DNA from: JANMDN01 sp031376285
GTDB taxonomy: Bacteria; Actinomycetota; Thermoleophilia; Miltoncostaeales; Miltoncostaeaceae
Direction: 5' to 3'
DNA length: 64,000 nucleotides
NCBI GenBank assembly: GCA_031376285.1
Contig: JANMDN010000052.1
Location: 1-64,000, forward strand
In this document: positions 17,931-25,287 of the stretch, in pieces
Numbering within the stretch: position 1 is the first letter of the stretch
Layout of the letters: every line of letters starts with the position of its first letter
Notes under the pieces: generated by a model
Seen by the model: the letters and a program-made list of their open reading frames with translations, nothing else
The model's database searches: none
Told to the model about the DNA's origin: nothing
Program-made: the position numbers and the translations under genes

Positions 17931-19381
17931 GCGCGCTCCTTCAGAACCTCGCGGGCAACCGCCCGATCGTCAAATGGCGTCACGACACCGGCGACGTCCT
18001 GACCGCGCTCGTGTCCCTTCCCGGCGATCACGACCACGTCACCCGCTCCGGCCTGCGCGATCGCAAGCGTAATCGCCGCGCGCCGGTCAGGCTCGACCGC
18101 CAGGTTTGGTCCACCCGGCCCCGAACCCTCGAGAATCTCGGCGATGATGGCGTCCGGGTCCTCGCTGCGGGGATTGTCCGAGGTGACCACGGTCCGGTCC
18201 GCGAGGCGCCGCGCGATCTCCCCCATCTGGCGACGCTTGCCGCGATCGCGGTCTCCCCCGCAGCCGAAGACGACGATCAGCTTTCCGTCGGTGAGTTCGC
18301 GGGCCGTTCGCAAGACGTTCTCGAGCGAGTCGGGCGTGTGGGCGTAGTCGACGAGGACCTCGAAGGGTTGACCGGCCTCGATCGGCTCCATCCGCCCTGG
18401 CACACCGGCGACGCTCGCGATCCCGGACGCCACGGCCTCGTGGTCGAGCCCCAAGAGCTCACCGGCCGCCACGACCCCGAGCACGTTCTCGAGGTTGAAA
18501 CGGCCCCGTAGCCGACTCTCGACCTCGATCGGACCTCGCGGCGTCCGGACCACGGCGCTCACGCCCCCTCGGCGCCACGTCACCTGCTCGGCAACCACGT
18601 CTGCGCTCGGATCGTCAATCGCGAAACCGAGGAGCCCGAGTTCGCGCGCGAGGCGTCGCCCGAATTCGTCGTCGAGGTTCGACGCCGCCGGAGGGTTTGG
18701 CCCATCTGAGCCGCGATCGAACAATCGCCGCTTGGCGAGGTAGTACGCGTCGACGGTCGGGTGGTAGTCGAGATGGTCGCGCGTGAGGTTCGTGAAGAGC
18801 GCCGCGCCAAATACCGCTCCAGCCACGCGAGACTGCGCCAGGGCGTGCGAGGAGACCTCCATCACACAGGCCTGGTCACCCGCCGCGACCATTCGCGCGA
18901 GCGTCGCCTGGAGGTCGACACTCTCAGGTGTCGTATGGGTTACCGGCTCGACCTGGCCTCCGACCCGAGCCTCGACCGTTCCGATCAGACCACATCGCTC
19001 CCCCGCGGCCTCGAGGACCGCGTGGAGCAGGAAGGCGCTCGTGGTTTTCCCGTTTGTCCCGGTGATCCCGACGAGCCGAAGCGCGCGCGAGGGGTGGCCG
19101 GCCAGCTCGGCGGCCATCAGCGCCATCGCAAGGCGCGTGTCTGGCACCTGCAGTTGGGGAACGGCGAGCGGGAGTCGCCGTGAGACCACAAGGGCCGCCG
19201 CGCCGCGCTCGACCGCGCGAGGCGCGAAGTCGTGACCGTCGACGCGGGCGCCCGGTAGGCACACGAAGGCGTCCCCGGGAACGACGCTGTCGGCGTGGTA
19301 GGCGATGCCGGTGATCTCCGGGTCGGACGCCCCGTGGAGCACCGCACCGGGCACCGAGACGATCAGCGCCCCGAGAGTCAT
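17927..19381 (-). CDS. murE: UDP-N-acetylmuramoyl-tripeptide synthetase (meso-DAP type)
   Basis: 484-residue Mur ligase adding the third stem-peptide residue. ATP loop GITGTNGKTTSAF near residue 105. The substrate motif reads DNPRSEDP, the DNPR form that in characterised enzymes recognises meso-diaminopimelate, so the wall is probably mDAP type. Start overlaps the ftsI stop by 4 bp. Confidence 0.96.
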   Translation of the reverse strand: MTLGALIVSVPGAVLHGASDPEITGIAYHADSVVPGDAFVCLPGARVDGHDFAPRAVERGAAALVVSRRLPLAVPQLQVPDTRLAMALMAAELAGHPSRALRLVGITGTNGKTTSAFLLHAVLEAAGERCGLIGTVEARVGGQVEPVTHTTPESVDLQATLARMVAAGDQACVMEVSSHALAQSRVAGAVFGAALFTNLTRDHLDYHPTVDAYYLAKRRLFDRGSDGPNPPAASNLDDEFGRRLARELGLLGFAIDDPSADVVAEQVTWRRGGVSAVVRTPRGPIEVESRLRGRFNLENVLGVVAAGELLGLDHEAVASGIASVAGVPGRMEPIEAGQPFEVLVDYAHTPDSLENVLRTARELTDGKLIVVFGCGGDRDRGKRRQMGEIARRLADRTVVTSDNPRSEDPDAIIAEILEGSGPGGPNLAVEPDRRAAITLAIAQAGAGDVVVIAGKGHERGQDVAGVVTPFDDRAVAREVLKERA

Positions 19382-21186
19382 CCGCCGGCTGCGGCCCGCT
19401 CGGCGCTCGTGAGCGCCCGGTCAGGTCGAAGCCCGAGGTCGTTCAACGCCACCTCAGCGATTTGCTTGAACACCGGGGCGGCGACCTCGCCACCGTAGTA
19501 GCGCTTGACCGGCTGGTCGAGCGACACGGCAATCACGAGGCGGGGTTTGTTGGCCGGCACGAACCCGACGAAGGTCGAGTAGTGCTTGACGGTGCTGTAG
19601 GCACCGAGTTTGCCCGTCCGGTCGTTGATGATCGCGGGGTCGTAGATGTTCGCGGTCCCAGTCTTCCCAGCGACGGTAAAACCGGGGATCGCGGCTCGTC
19701 CGCCGGTTGCGCCCGGGGTCTCGCTGACGACAGACTGAAGCATCTCGTTGACCGCGCCGGCAGTGCTCGCCTTCATCACGCGCGTGGGCGCGGCGACGGG
19801 AACGTCCTCGCCGCCGACGCGATCGACGACGTGCGGTGTGACGAGCAGGCCGCCATTTGCAACCGCCGCGTAGGCCCGAGCGAGCTGGGTGAGGTTTGTC
19901 CGTAGCCCCTGTCCGATCGGGAAGTTCGCGATGGTGAGGCCGTCCCATTTGTCGCCTGAGCGGATGTCGCCGGCATCCTCGCCCGGGATGTCGATGCCGG
20001 ACGATTTGGCGAAGCCGAGGCGGTCGGCCCAGCGAAGGAAGCGTGCCTTGCCGGCTGTGTCGTTCGGCGTGCGCGCCACGTCGATCGTTCCCACGTTGCT
20101 CGAGACCTGCAGGATGCGCGACACCGTCATCGTTTGCGCTCCGCGGGCGTGGGCCTCGCCTACTTCCTCGCCGAAGAGGCTGACTTTTGGCTTGACGTAG
20201 AACGATGTGCTCGGTGCGACGACACCCTCGTCGATCGCCCCGGCAATCGTGACGATCTTGAAGACCGACCCAGGCTCGAAGACATCCGTGACGGCGCGAT
20301 TCCTGACGTTCCCCTGCTCCAGCTTGGCGCGTTTTGTGGGATCGAAGCTCGGGGCGCTCGCGATCGAGTAGACCGCCCCGTCGCGCACCCGCATGACAAC
20401 GGCGCTCGCGGACTTCGCGCCGGTGTCGAGAACCGCTTGGGCGAGGGCCTCCTCGGTGATGTCCTGGATGTCGGCATCGATCGTCGTGCGGATGGTCTTC
20501 CCGCCAACCGAGGCGCGATTGCCGAGGATCCGAACCGTCCGTCCCTTCGGGTCGCGCAGCTCGTCAACACGGCCGTCGGTGCCGGTGAGTCGCTCCTCAA
20601 AGCGTGCCTCGAGCCCCTCCACGCCCTTACCCTCGGAATCCAGGAAGCCGAGCAGCTGAGAGGCCGATGGCACCCGCGGGTAGACGCGCTGGTGAACGTC
20701 CTCGGTGTTGATGCCGTCGATGCGCAGCGCGCGGAGTGCTTTCGCCTTCTCTGGAGACAGATCGCGGCGAAGCGGCTCGTGCCCCGACTGGCGGCTCAGC
20801 TTCTCCTCGATCGTCTTCACGGGAAGGCCGAGAATCGGAGCGATCTGCGTCGCGATCTGGGTGGGCTTGGCGCCGATGTCGCGAATTCGCTTCGGGTTTG
20901 CCGAGACGAAGACGACCGGCGCGTCGACCGCGAGTTCGCTCAGGTCACGAGCGAGGATGGCGCCTCGGCGGGCGGTGACGTCGAACTGTTGCCGGGTCTC
21001 GAAGGTCGATCGTTTCGCAAGCACGTCGTGCTGAACGACGCCGACCCACGCCGCTCGCGCGCTGATTGCGCCGAACGCGAGCGCGCCGATCCCGACGAGC
21101 AGCCGAATCCGTCGCCGAGAAAGCCGCGCCACCCCACCGGCGGACCCGCCGCTGCGGGGAGACCGTCGTTTCGACCGTGCTGCCAC
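19378..21186 (-). CDS. ftsI: Penicillin-binding protein 3, divisome transpeptidase
   Basis: 602-residue class B PBP with a basic tail, one membrane helix (about 28-50), a dimerisation domain and a transpeptidase domain with SVFK at 307-310, SSN at 362-364 and KTG at 508-510. No PASTA repeats. The GTG start touches the terminal CTAG of an inserted element (21186-21354), so the bases that would carry a ribosome-binding site belong to that element; no good Shine-Dalgarno is visible there. The next candidate start inside the gene would cost the basic tail. Confidence 0.95.
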   Translation of the reverse strand: MAARSKRRSPRSGGSAGGVARLSRRRIRLLVGIGALAFGAISARAAWVGVVQHDVLAKRSTFETRQQFDVTARRGAILARDLSELAVDAPVVFVSANPKRIRDIGAKPTQIATQIAPILGLPVKTIEEKLSRQSGHEPLRRDLSPEKAKALRALRIDGINTEDVHQRVYPRVPSASQLLGFLDSEGKGVEGLEARFEERLTGTDGRVDELRDPKGRTVRILGNRASVGGKTIRTTIDADIQDITEEALAQAVLDTGAKSASAVVMRVRDGAVYSIASAPSFDPTKRAKLEQGNVRNRAVTDVFEPGSVFKIVTIAGAIDEGVVAPSTSFYVKPKVSLFGEEVGEAHARGAQTMTVSRILQVSSNVGTIDVARTPNDTAGKARFLRWADRLGFAKSSGIDIPGEDAGDIRSGDKWDGLTIANFPIGQGLRTNLTQLARAYAAVANGGLLVTPHVVDRVGGEDVPVAAPTRVMKASTAGAVNEMLQSVVSETPGATGGRAAIPGFTVAGKTGTANIYDPAIINDRTGKLGAYSTVKHYSTFVGFVPANKPRLVIAVSLDQPVKRYYGGEVAAPVFKQIAEVALNDLGLRPDRALTSAERAAAGG

Positions 21187-21354
21187 TAGACGCTTGATTC
21201 CAGCGTCTGTTGGAGATCCGCTGGCTGCGACGCTTGGCGACTGGGCGTCCTTGGTCGCCCGGATATTCCCGATGTGCGGTCTGAGACATCGTCCTGGATC
21301 CGCTCGGTCTCGCTCACCGGATCAAGCCACCAGACGTTGGAATCAATCATCTAG
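21186..21354. mobile_element. CTAG-bounded MITE-like element, copy B, between ftsL and ftsI
   Basis: 169-bp element with CTAG at both ends and imperfect terminal inverted repeats: the first 24 bases and the reverse complement of the last 24 agree at about 21 positions (shared core TTGATTCCA and CGTCTG). Inside it shares GGCTGCGACGCTT, GCGTCCTTGGT and ATATTCCCGAT with copy C and GCTCGGTCTCGCTC with copies A and C. It has no coding capacity and separates ftsL from ftsI. Confidence 0.7.
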
Positions 21355-21367
21355 GAACCCTTCAGCA

Positions 21368-21721
21368 CTACGGGTTGATCCATTCCGTCCGACCCGGCTC
21401 GGCGTCCTTCATGCCGTTCCGGAGCGCGAGGTCACGCACGCGACCGTTCTGCAGGTCGATGCGCTGCCGAACGTCGAGAATGGACTTCTGGACGTCGCGA
21501 CGATGTGCCTCGACGGCTCCCGTTTTCGTGGTGAGCCGGAGCTGCAGCAGCCCGATCCAAATGATCGCCGCGATGCCGATCGCCCCGATGAGCAGGCCGA
21601 GCGGAAGCAGGGCCGAGCGTCGCGGGGGCGCCTTGAGGACGCGCAAACGAGGGCGCCCAGCGGCACTCGGTCGGGCAGGGGCCGACCGCGGAGCGGCAAC
21701 ACGGGCGGCGGCGGGAGCCAC
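21368..21721 (-). CDS. ftsL: FtsL-like divisome membrane protein
   Basis: 117 residues: a 35-residue Pro/Ala/Arg cytoplasmic tail, one membrane helix (about 38-62) and a short extracytoplasmic coiled coil (residues 65-105, KTGAVEAHRRDVQKSILDV). Size, topology and the position between rsmH and ftsI identify it as the FtsL equivalent, although sequence conservation in this family is poor. Its start abuts the rsmH stop. Confidence 0.75.
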   Translation of the reverse strand: MAPAAARVAAPRSAPARPSAAGRPRLRVLKAPPRRSALLPLGLLIGAIGIAAIIWIGLLQLRLTTKTGAVEAHRRDVQKSILDVRQRIDLQNGRVRDLALRNGMKDAEPGRTEWINP

Positions 21722-22671
21722 TACTTGACGCCGGCCCGGGTGACGGCGCGCAGGCGAGCCGAGCGCGAACGCGGATTGCGCTCGACCTCATCAGGGCGCG
21801 GCATGGCGGCACGGGGGGTGAGCGACGATGCCTCCGGTTCGCGGCCACAGACGCATGCCGGAAGCTCCGGAGGGCAGACGCACCCCTTGGTGCGCTCCGC
21901 CATGAAGCGCTTGACGATCCGGTCCTCGAGTGAATGAAAGGCGATGACGGCGAGGCGACCCTGCGGGGCGAGCACGTCGAACGCGTCACCGATTCCGCGT
22001 CGCAGGAGTCCCAGCTCGTCGTTGACGACAATTCGAAGGGCCTGGAAGACGCGCTTTGCCGGGTGACCGCCCGCGAACTGGGCCGGGATCGGCACCGCTT
22101 GGCGGATAATCCCAACAAGGTCAGCCGTGGTCGTGATCGGCTCCGCGTCGCGTGTCGAGGCGATCGCCCGAGCGATCGGGCGTGCGTAGCGCTCCTCGCC
22201 ATACTCGCGGAACCAGCCGGCGAGTTCAGACTCGGCGGACTCCGCGACGAGATCTGCGGCCGAGCGGGGAAGGCTCGGATCCATGCGCATGTCGAGCGGT
22301 GCCTGGCGTGAGTACGAGAAGCCACGCTCGGGCTCATCGACCTGCATCGACGAAAGGCCCAGGTCCATCAGAACGCCGTTGGCCTTCGTGCCCTCCTCGA
22401 CAAGCCGGGCGAGGGCGTCGGCGAAGTCGGCGCGGATGAAGCGCATCGCGCAGGGCACCTCACGCGCGATGCGGTCGAAGTGGACCTTGGCCTCCGGGTC
22501 GCGGTCGATCGCGATGTAGCGGCCGGTCGCCCCGATCGCAGCGGTCAGCTCGGCGGCATGACCGCCTGCGCCAAAGGTGCAGTCGATGATCGTGTCGCCG
22601 GGCTTCGGGTCGAGGAGTCGAACGACCTCCTCGATGAGCACGGGCTCATGCGGTCGCAGGAGACGTGGCAT
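21721..22671 (-). CDS. rsmH: 16S rRNA (cytosine1402-N4)-methyltransferase
   Basis: 316 residues from the ATG at 22671, giving MPRLLRPHEPVLIEEVV; the longer frame upstream is antisense-like sequence inside mraZ. SAM-binding motif DCTFGAGGHA near residue 32, and the RLAVIAFHSLEDRIVK motif near 230. Overlaps the end of mraZ by 26 bp, a tight coupling common at the head of dcw clusters. Confidence 0.96.
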   Translation of the reverse strand: MPRLLRPHEPVLIEEVVRLLDPKPGDTIIDCTFGAGGHAAELTAAIGATGRYIAIDRDPEAKVHFDRIAREVPCAMRFIRADFADALARLVEEGTKANGVLMDLGLSSMQVDEPERGFSYSRQAPLDMRMDPSLPRSAADLVAESAESELAGWFREYGEERYARPIARAIASTRDAEPITTTADLVGIIRQAVPIPAQFAGGHPAKRVFQALRIVVNDELGLLRRGIGDAFDVLAPQGRLAVIAFHSLEDRIVKRFMAERTKGCVCPPELPACVCGREPEASSLTPRAAMPRPDEVERNPRSRSARLRAVTRAGVK

Positions 22672-23116
22672 TGGCAGCGCGGACGCGTTTGGCAAGGTCG
22701 GCAACCCCTTCGTGAATGGCCATGAAACGATCGTCGAGGCGGGCGGGGTCCCACACCTCGAGGTACTCCCCCACTCCGATGACGCGGACGCGGCCGTTGA
22801 GGCCGCCGTGCTCGCGGAGCTCACCCGGAATCGCGACGCGCCCTTGCCGGTCGAGGCTCTCCTGTTCGAAGGCCCCGGCGTGAAGGTATCGGCGTAGCTC
22901 GCGCGAATCCGTGTCCAGAATGCTCGGCTCGCCGAGCGTCATGTCGAGAAGATCCGGCCATTCGAGGCGCGGAACCAGGATGACGCTGTGCGGGTCGATC
23001 CACCATGCAGCGACCGCACCATCGGCAAAGCGATCACGGATCCGAGCGGGAACCGCGATCCGGTTGCGATCGTCGAGTGTGCACTCGTACGTACCGCTGA
23101 GAAGCCGGCGCTGCAT
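22646..23116 (-). CDS. mraZ: Transcriptional regulator MraZ
   Basis: 156-residue double SpoVT/AbrB-fold protein that represses dcw operons. Both halves show the conserved DxxxR region: DDRNRIAVPARIR near residue 15 and DRQGRVAIPGELR near 90. First gene of the cluster; the ATG follows a -10 box by six bases with no Shine-Dalgarno, so the transcript is probably leaderless. Likely autoregulated through the GTGGG repeats in its promoter. Confidence 0.95.
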   Translation of the reverse strand: MQRRLLSGTYECTLDDRNRIAVPARIRDRFADGAVAAWWIDPHSVILVPRLEWPDLLDMTLGEPSILDTDSRELRRYLHAGAFEQESLDRQGRVAIPGELREHGGLNGRVRVIGVGEYLEVWDPARLDDRFMAIHEGVADLAKRVRAANATSPATA

Positions 23117-23122
23117 GGGGGC

Positions 23123-23151
23123 AAGCTACCCCACTTTCCCCCACCGTGCAA
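23123..23151 (-). promoter_or_regulatory. mraZ promoter with MraZ operator in its spacer
   Basis: Minus strand: TTGCAC (23146-23151), 17-bp spacer, TAGCTT (23123-23128), then GCCCCC and the mraZ ATG. The spacer contains GTGGG-GGAAA-GTGGG, two direct GTGGG repeats with 5-nt spacing, the arrangement bound by MraZ in studied bacteria. Binding here would cover the RNA polymerase site. The 195-bp intergenic region also has CCCACCGGTGGG and the inverted repeat GGGCCGTC/GACGGCCC further upstream. Confidence 0.8.
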
Positions 23152-23269
23152 CACATTCTCCCCCGAACGTTCCCGAGGAACCCCACCGGTGGGCCGTCTC
23201 CACCGACGGCCCACTGAACAACCCCGGGCGCTCCCTCGCGACGTTGCAACGTTGCGCGTTTCGATTACA

Positions 23270-23305
23270 GAACACTTGTTCGCCGTCCGGGGGGTGTTCT
23301 ATGGT
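23270..23305 (+). promoter_or_regulatory. LexA-type box overlapping a leaderless promoter
   Basis: GAACACTTGTTC at 23270-23281 fits the GAAC-N4-GTTC core of Gram-positive LexA boxes. Its right half is also the -35 hexamer TTGTTC (23276-23281), followed by an 18-bp spacer and TATGGT (23300-23305), then CTCCCC and the ATG at 23312. LexA bound here would block the promoter of the downstream membrane-protein gene. Confidence 0.65.
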
Positions 23306-23311
23306 CTCCCC

Positions 23312-23614
23312 ATGACCGAACATGTGATCGCTTTTCCACGTCCCCGCCACCTCCCGATCGCCCGCGCCGCGCGCCGCCTGCGTGCAACAGCGACGAAGCG
23401 GACCTCGTTCCTCGCCGGAGTCAGCATGGGCATCGCCTGCGCCGTGCCGGCAACCCTGGTCACTGGCCTCGGAGCCGCGACCGCCGAGCTACGCCTGGCT
23501 CTCCTGGCCGGGGCGTTTGCGCTCGCAAGCGCCCTCGCTGATCGCGCCCGTGCCACTCGCGGTCGGGGCAGCACGCTGACGAGGCGCCCGACTCCCCGCG
23601 CCCTAGCGTCCTGA
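23312..23614 (+). CDS. Small membrane protein, putative SOS-controlled
   Basis: 100 residues beginning MTEHVIAFPRPRHLPIARA. A basic cytoplasmic N-terminus (about 30 residues) precedes two hydrophobic segments (about 32-54 and 58-77) and an Arg/Thr-rich tail. I recognise no family. It is divergent from mraZ and carries a LexA-type box over its promoter. Small SOS-induced membrane proteins that stall division (YneA, DivS, SidA) are known from other bacteria and none shares a fixed sequence, so a division-inhibitor role is a reasonable inference only. The last codons, including TGA, fall inside the CTAG element copy C (23603 onward), so the original C-terminus may have differed. Confidence 0.6.
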   Translation: MTEHVIAFPRPRHLPIARAARRLRATATKRTSFLAGVSMGIACAVPATLVTGLGAATAELRLALLAGAFALASALADRARATRGRGSTLTRRPTPRALAS

Positions 23615-23826
23615 TTCATTAATTCGTGGTCGGTTTTAGCGGCTGCGACGCTTCGCAATACGGCGTCCTTGGTTCCCGAATATTCCCGATATGCAGGAAA
23701 CACTGCGTCCTCTTGCGCGTCGGCTTGAGCCGACGCTGCAGACGATGGGCGCACCTGGCGGTGCGTCCATCTGTGCTCGGTCTCGCTCGCCAAAACTGCC
23801 CACGAATTTTCGACTCACAACACTAG
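23603..23826. mobile_element. CTAG-bounded MITE-like element, copy C
   Basis: 224-bp element from CTAG (23603) to CTAG (23823-23826). The ends are imperfect inverted repeats of about 35 bp, about 25 matching, sharing AATTCGTGG and GTTTT. The interior has the hairpins GCGTCGG..CCGACGC and GCGCACC..GGTGCGT and core GCTCGGTCTCGCTC shared with copy A. It supplies the stop codon of the preceding gene. No open frame of its own is credible. Confidence 0.65.
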
Positions 23827-24006
23827 CGTCCGCGCGCCCGGTGCCGGCTGCCGCACGTCGAGCCGCCTGACGTTCAATCGTGACGGCCGCTCAATTGATT
23901 GGCGTCAGGGCAACGTGCACGGCTCGGCCAGGAACTCCGTTGGAGACAGCACGAACCTCCGACGGACCGATCCCTCATGCCTTGCTCCAGCCCCGGCGGC
24001 CCCATG

Positions 24007-24023
24007 AGTCTATCCAGTAGACT
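24007..24023 (+). promoter_or_regulatory. Operator over the -10 of the first toxin-antitoxin pair
   Basis: Perfect inverted repeat AGTCTA-TCCAG-TAGACT. The right arm TAGACT is also the -10 box, seven bases before the antitoxin ATG, so the antitoxin can be expected to autorepress here and the transcript to be leaderless. Nothing else is seen between copy C and this site. Confidence 0.6.
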
Positions 24024-24030
24024 AAGCCTC

Positions 24031-24255
24031 ATGAATGAGGCCGTGAACATCCATCAAGCCAAGACTCACTTCTCTCGGCTCGTTGATCGTGCCCATGCGG
24101 GCGAGGAGATCGTCATCGCGAAAGCCGGGCGTCCCTACGCGCGACTGATGCCGCTGGCCGACCCGCCCCGACGCACCCTCGGCTTTCTCGAAGGGCATCT
24201 GGATGATGCGTTCTTCGATCCGCTGCCCGAAGACGAGCTTGTCGGCTGGGAGTGA
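24031..24255 (+). CDS. Phd/YefM-type antitoxin
   Basis: 74 residues starting MNEAVNIHQAKTHFSRLVDR, the typical Phd fold N-terminus; AHAGEEIVIAKAGRPYARLMPL is the conserved loop and second half. The C-terminal region FLEGHLDDAFFDPLPEDEL is the flexible toxin-binding tail. Overlaps the PIN toxin gene by 4 bp. Probably neutralises the toxin and represses the operon through the palindrome upstream. Confidence 0.88.
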   Translation: MNEAVNIHQAKTHFSRLVDRAHAGEEIVIAKAGRPYARLMPLADPPRRTLGFLEGHLDDAFFDPLPEDELVGWE

Positions 24256-24644
24256 GCGCGTTCCTGCTCGACACGCATGTTCTGATTTGGGCTGCTACAA
24301 GACCCGACCGCCTTTCTGAGCTGGCGCGTACCCTCGTCGAGGACCCAGCGAACGCACTCTTGGTGAGCGCGGCGAGCGCTTGGGAAATCGCCACGAAGTA
24401 CCGACTCGGGAAGCTTCCCGGGAGTGCTCGCCTCGTCGCGGACTACCGGGGCGTCCTCGGAACGCTTGGAGCACGCAGCTTGGCGATCACCGAGGAGCAC
24501 GCGCTCGCCGCTGGATCGCTTTCAGGCGAGCATCGTGACCCGTTTGACCGCATGCTCGCCGCGCAGGCTGTCCTCGAGGACCTCGAGATTCTCACCACCG
24601 ACCGGCGCCTCGCAGGGCTACCCGGGGTCCGGATCCGCTGGTAG
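24252..24644 (+). CDS. PIN-domain (VapC-type) toxin
   Basis: 130-residue endoribonuclease-like PIN protein. Conserved acidic residues: Asp in FLLDTHVLIW (residue 7), Glu in SAASAWEIATKY (near 45), Asp in RDPFDRMLAAQA (near 98) and LTTDRRL (near 116). The DTHxLIW and EIxxKxxLGKL motifs place it in the PilT/VapC group paired with Phd antitoxins. GTG start overlaps the antitoxin stop. Confidence 0.88.
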   Translation: MSAFLLDTHVLIWAATRPDRLSELARTLVEDPANALLVSAASAWEIATKYRLGKLPGSARLVADYRGVLGTLGARSLAITEEHALAAGSLSGEHRDPFDRMLAAQAVLEDLEILTTDRRLAGLPGVRIRW

Positions 24645-24679
24645 CGCCTCAGTGCGGCGGATGTATCGCCCGGCGGCGT

Positions 24680-24888
24680 TCAGCTCAAGCGCCTGAGGCG
24701 TCTGAACGCCGAAGCGCGACGAGGTGGTCGACGCCGCTCCCAGATATCTGCGTAGCGCGAGAAGACCTCGTCGATCACGGCGCGCGGAGACCTGATCAGA
24801 AGCGCTCCGTCTTCGACGCTCATCGCGAGGCGGTCGCCTGGAACAGGCGCAGCTCTCCAGGAATCAAGATCTCGCCCTTTGCATCCAT
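24680..24888 (-). pseudogene. Frameshifted AbrB-type antitoxin remnant
   Basis: From an ATG at 24888 the frame gives MDAKGEILIPGELRLF, the AbrB/SpoVT swapped-hairpin signature, and soon stops. A second frame then continues PGDRLAMSVEDGALLIRSP and a basic tail to TGA at 24680-24682. Together they match the usual layout of a free-standing AbrB antitoxin (DAKGRxxIPxELR followed by PGDRL), with loss of a few bases in the middle. Upstream codons SSRVK suggest the original start was earlier. No partner toxin is adjacent; the region 24645-25017 holds nothing else I can support. Confidence 0.6.
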
Positions 24889-25017
24889 CTTAACGCGCGA
24901 TGACCGTTGATCTACGGTCGCGGGTGAGTTCGTATCGCGTGACGTGACATTGAGCCAGCTGCCCCCGTCCTTCATCGGGGGCGCGATCACGACCGACAGC
25001 GACCGCCGTCGTCGCTG

Positions 25018-25287
25018 CTACCTCACGAGCCAATCTGGGACCTCCACCGTCGGGCGCGGACGCGCCGGCGGGCGCGGCTTGGGTCTCGGTCGAACGCGCG
25101 TCGTCCGAACGCGGGGCGGCTCGTCGCGCAGGACGTCGAGGAGGCGTTCGAGCACCGGGATCGGCCGAACCGGCGCGTGGCGCCCGACCGTGTGCTCTCG
25201 CAAAACGAGAAGCCCGCCGATTACCAGAACCACGCAACCAACCAGGCCCAGGTACTCGAGCGTCGAGCTGCCAGCGTCCCGCCTCAT
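25018..25287 (-). CDS. Flp/TadE-like prepilin with Pro/Arg-rich tail
   Basis: 89 residues. The start MRRDAGSSTLEYLGLVGCVV has the type IV prepilin pattern: a small residue, then STLEYLGLV with the key Glu at +5 and a hydrophobic helix to about residue 30. The tail is unusual for Flp pilins: residues 60-82 are nearly all Pro and Arg (PRPKPRPPARPRP). ATG overlaps the stop of the upstream membrane gene. It may be the pilin, a pseudopilin or an anchoring subunit. No prepilin peptidase is in the window. Confidence 0.65.
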   Translation of the reverse strand: MRRDAGSSTLEYLGLVGCVVLVIGGLLVLREHTVGRHAPVRPIPVLERLLDVLRDEPPRVRTTRVRPRPKPRPPARPRPTVEVPDWLVR

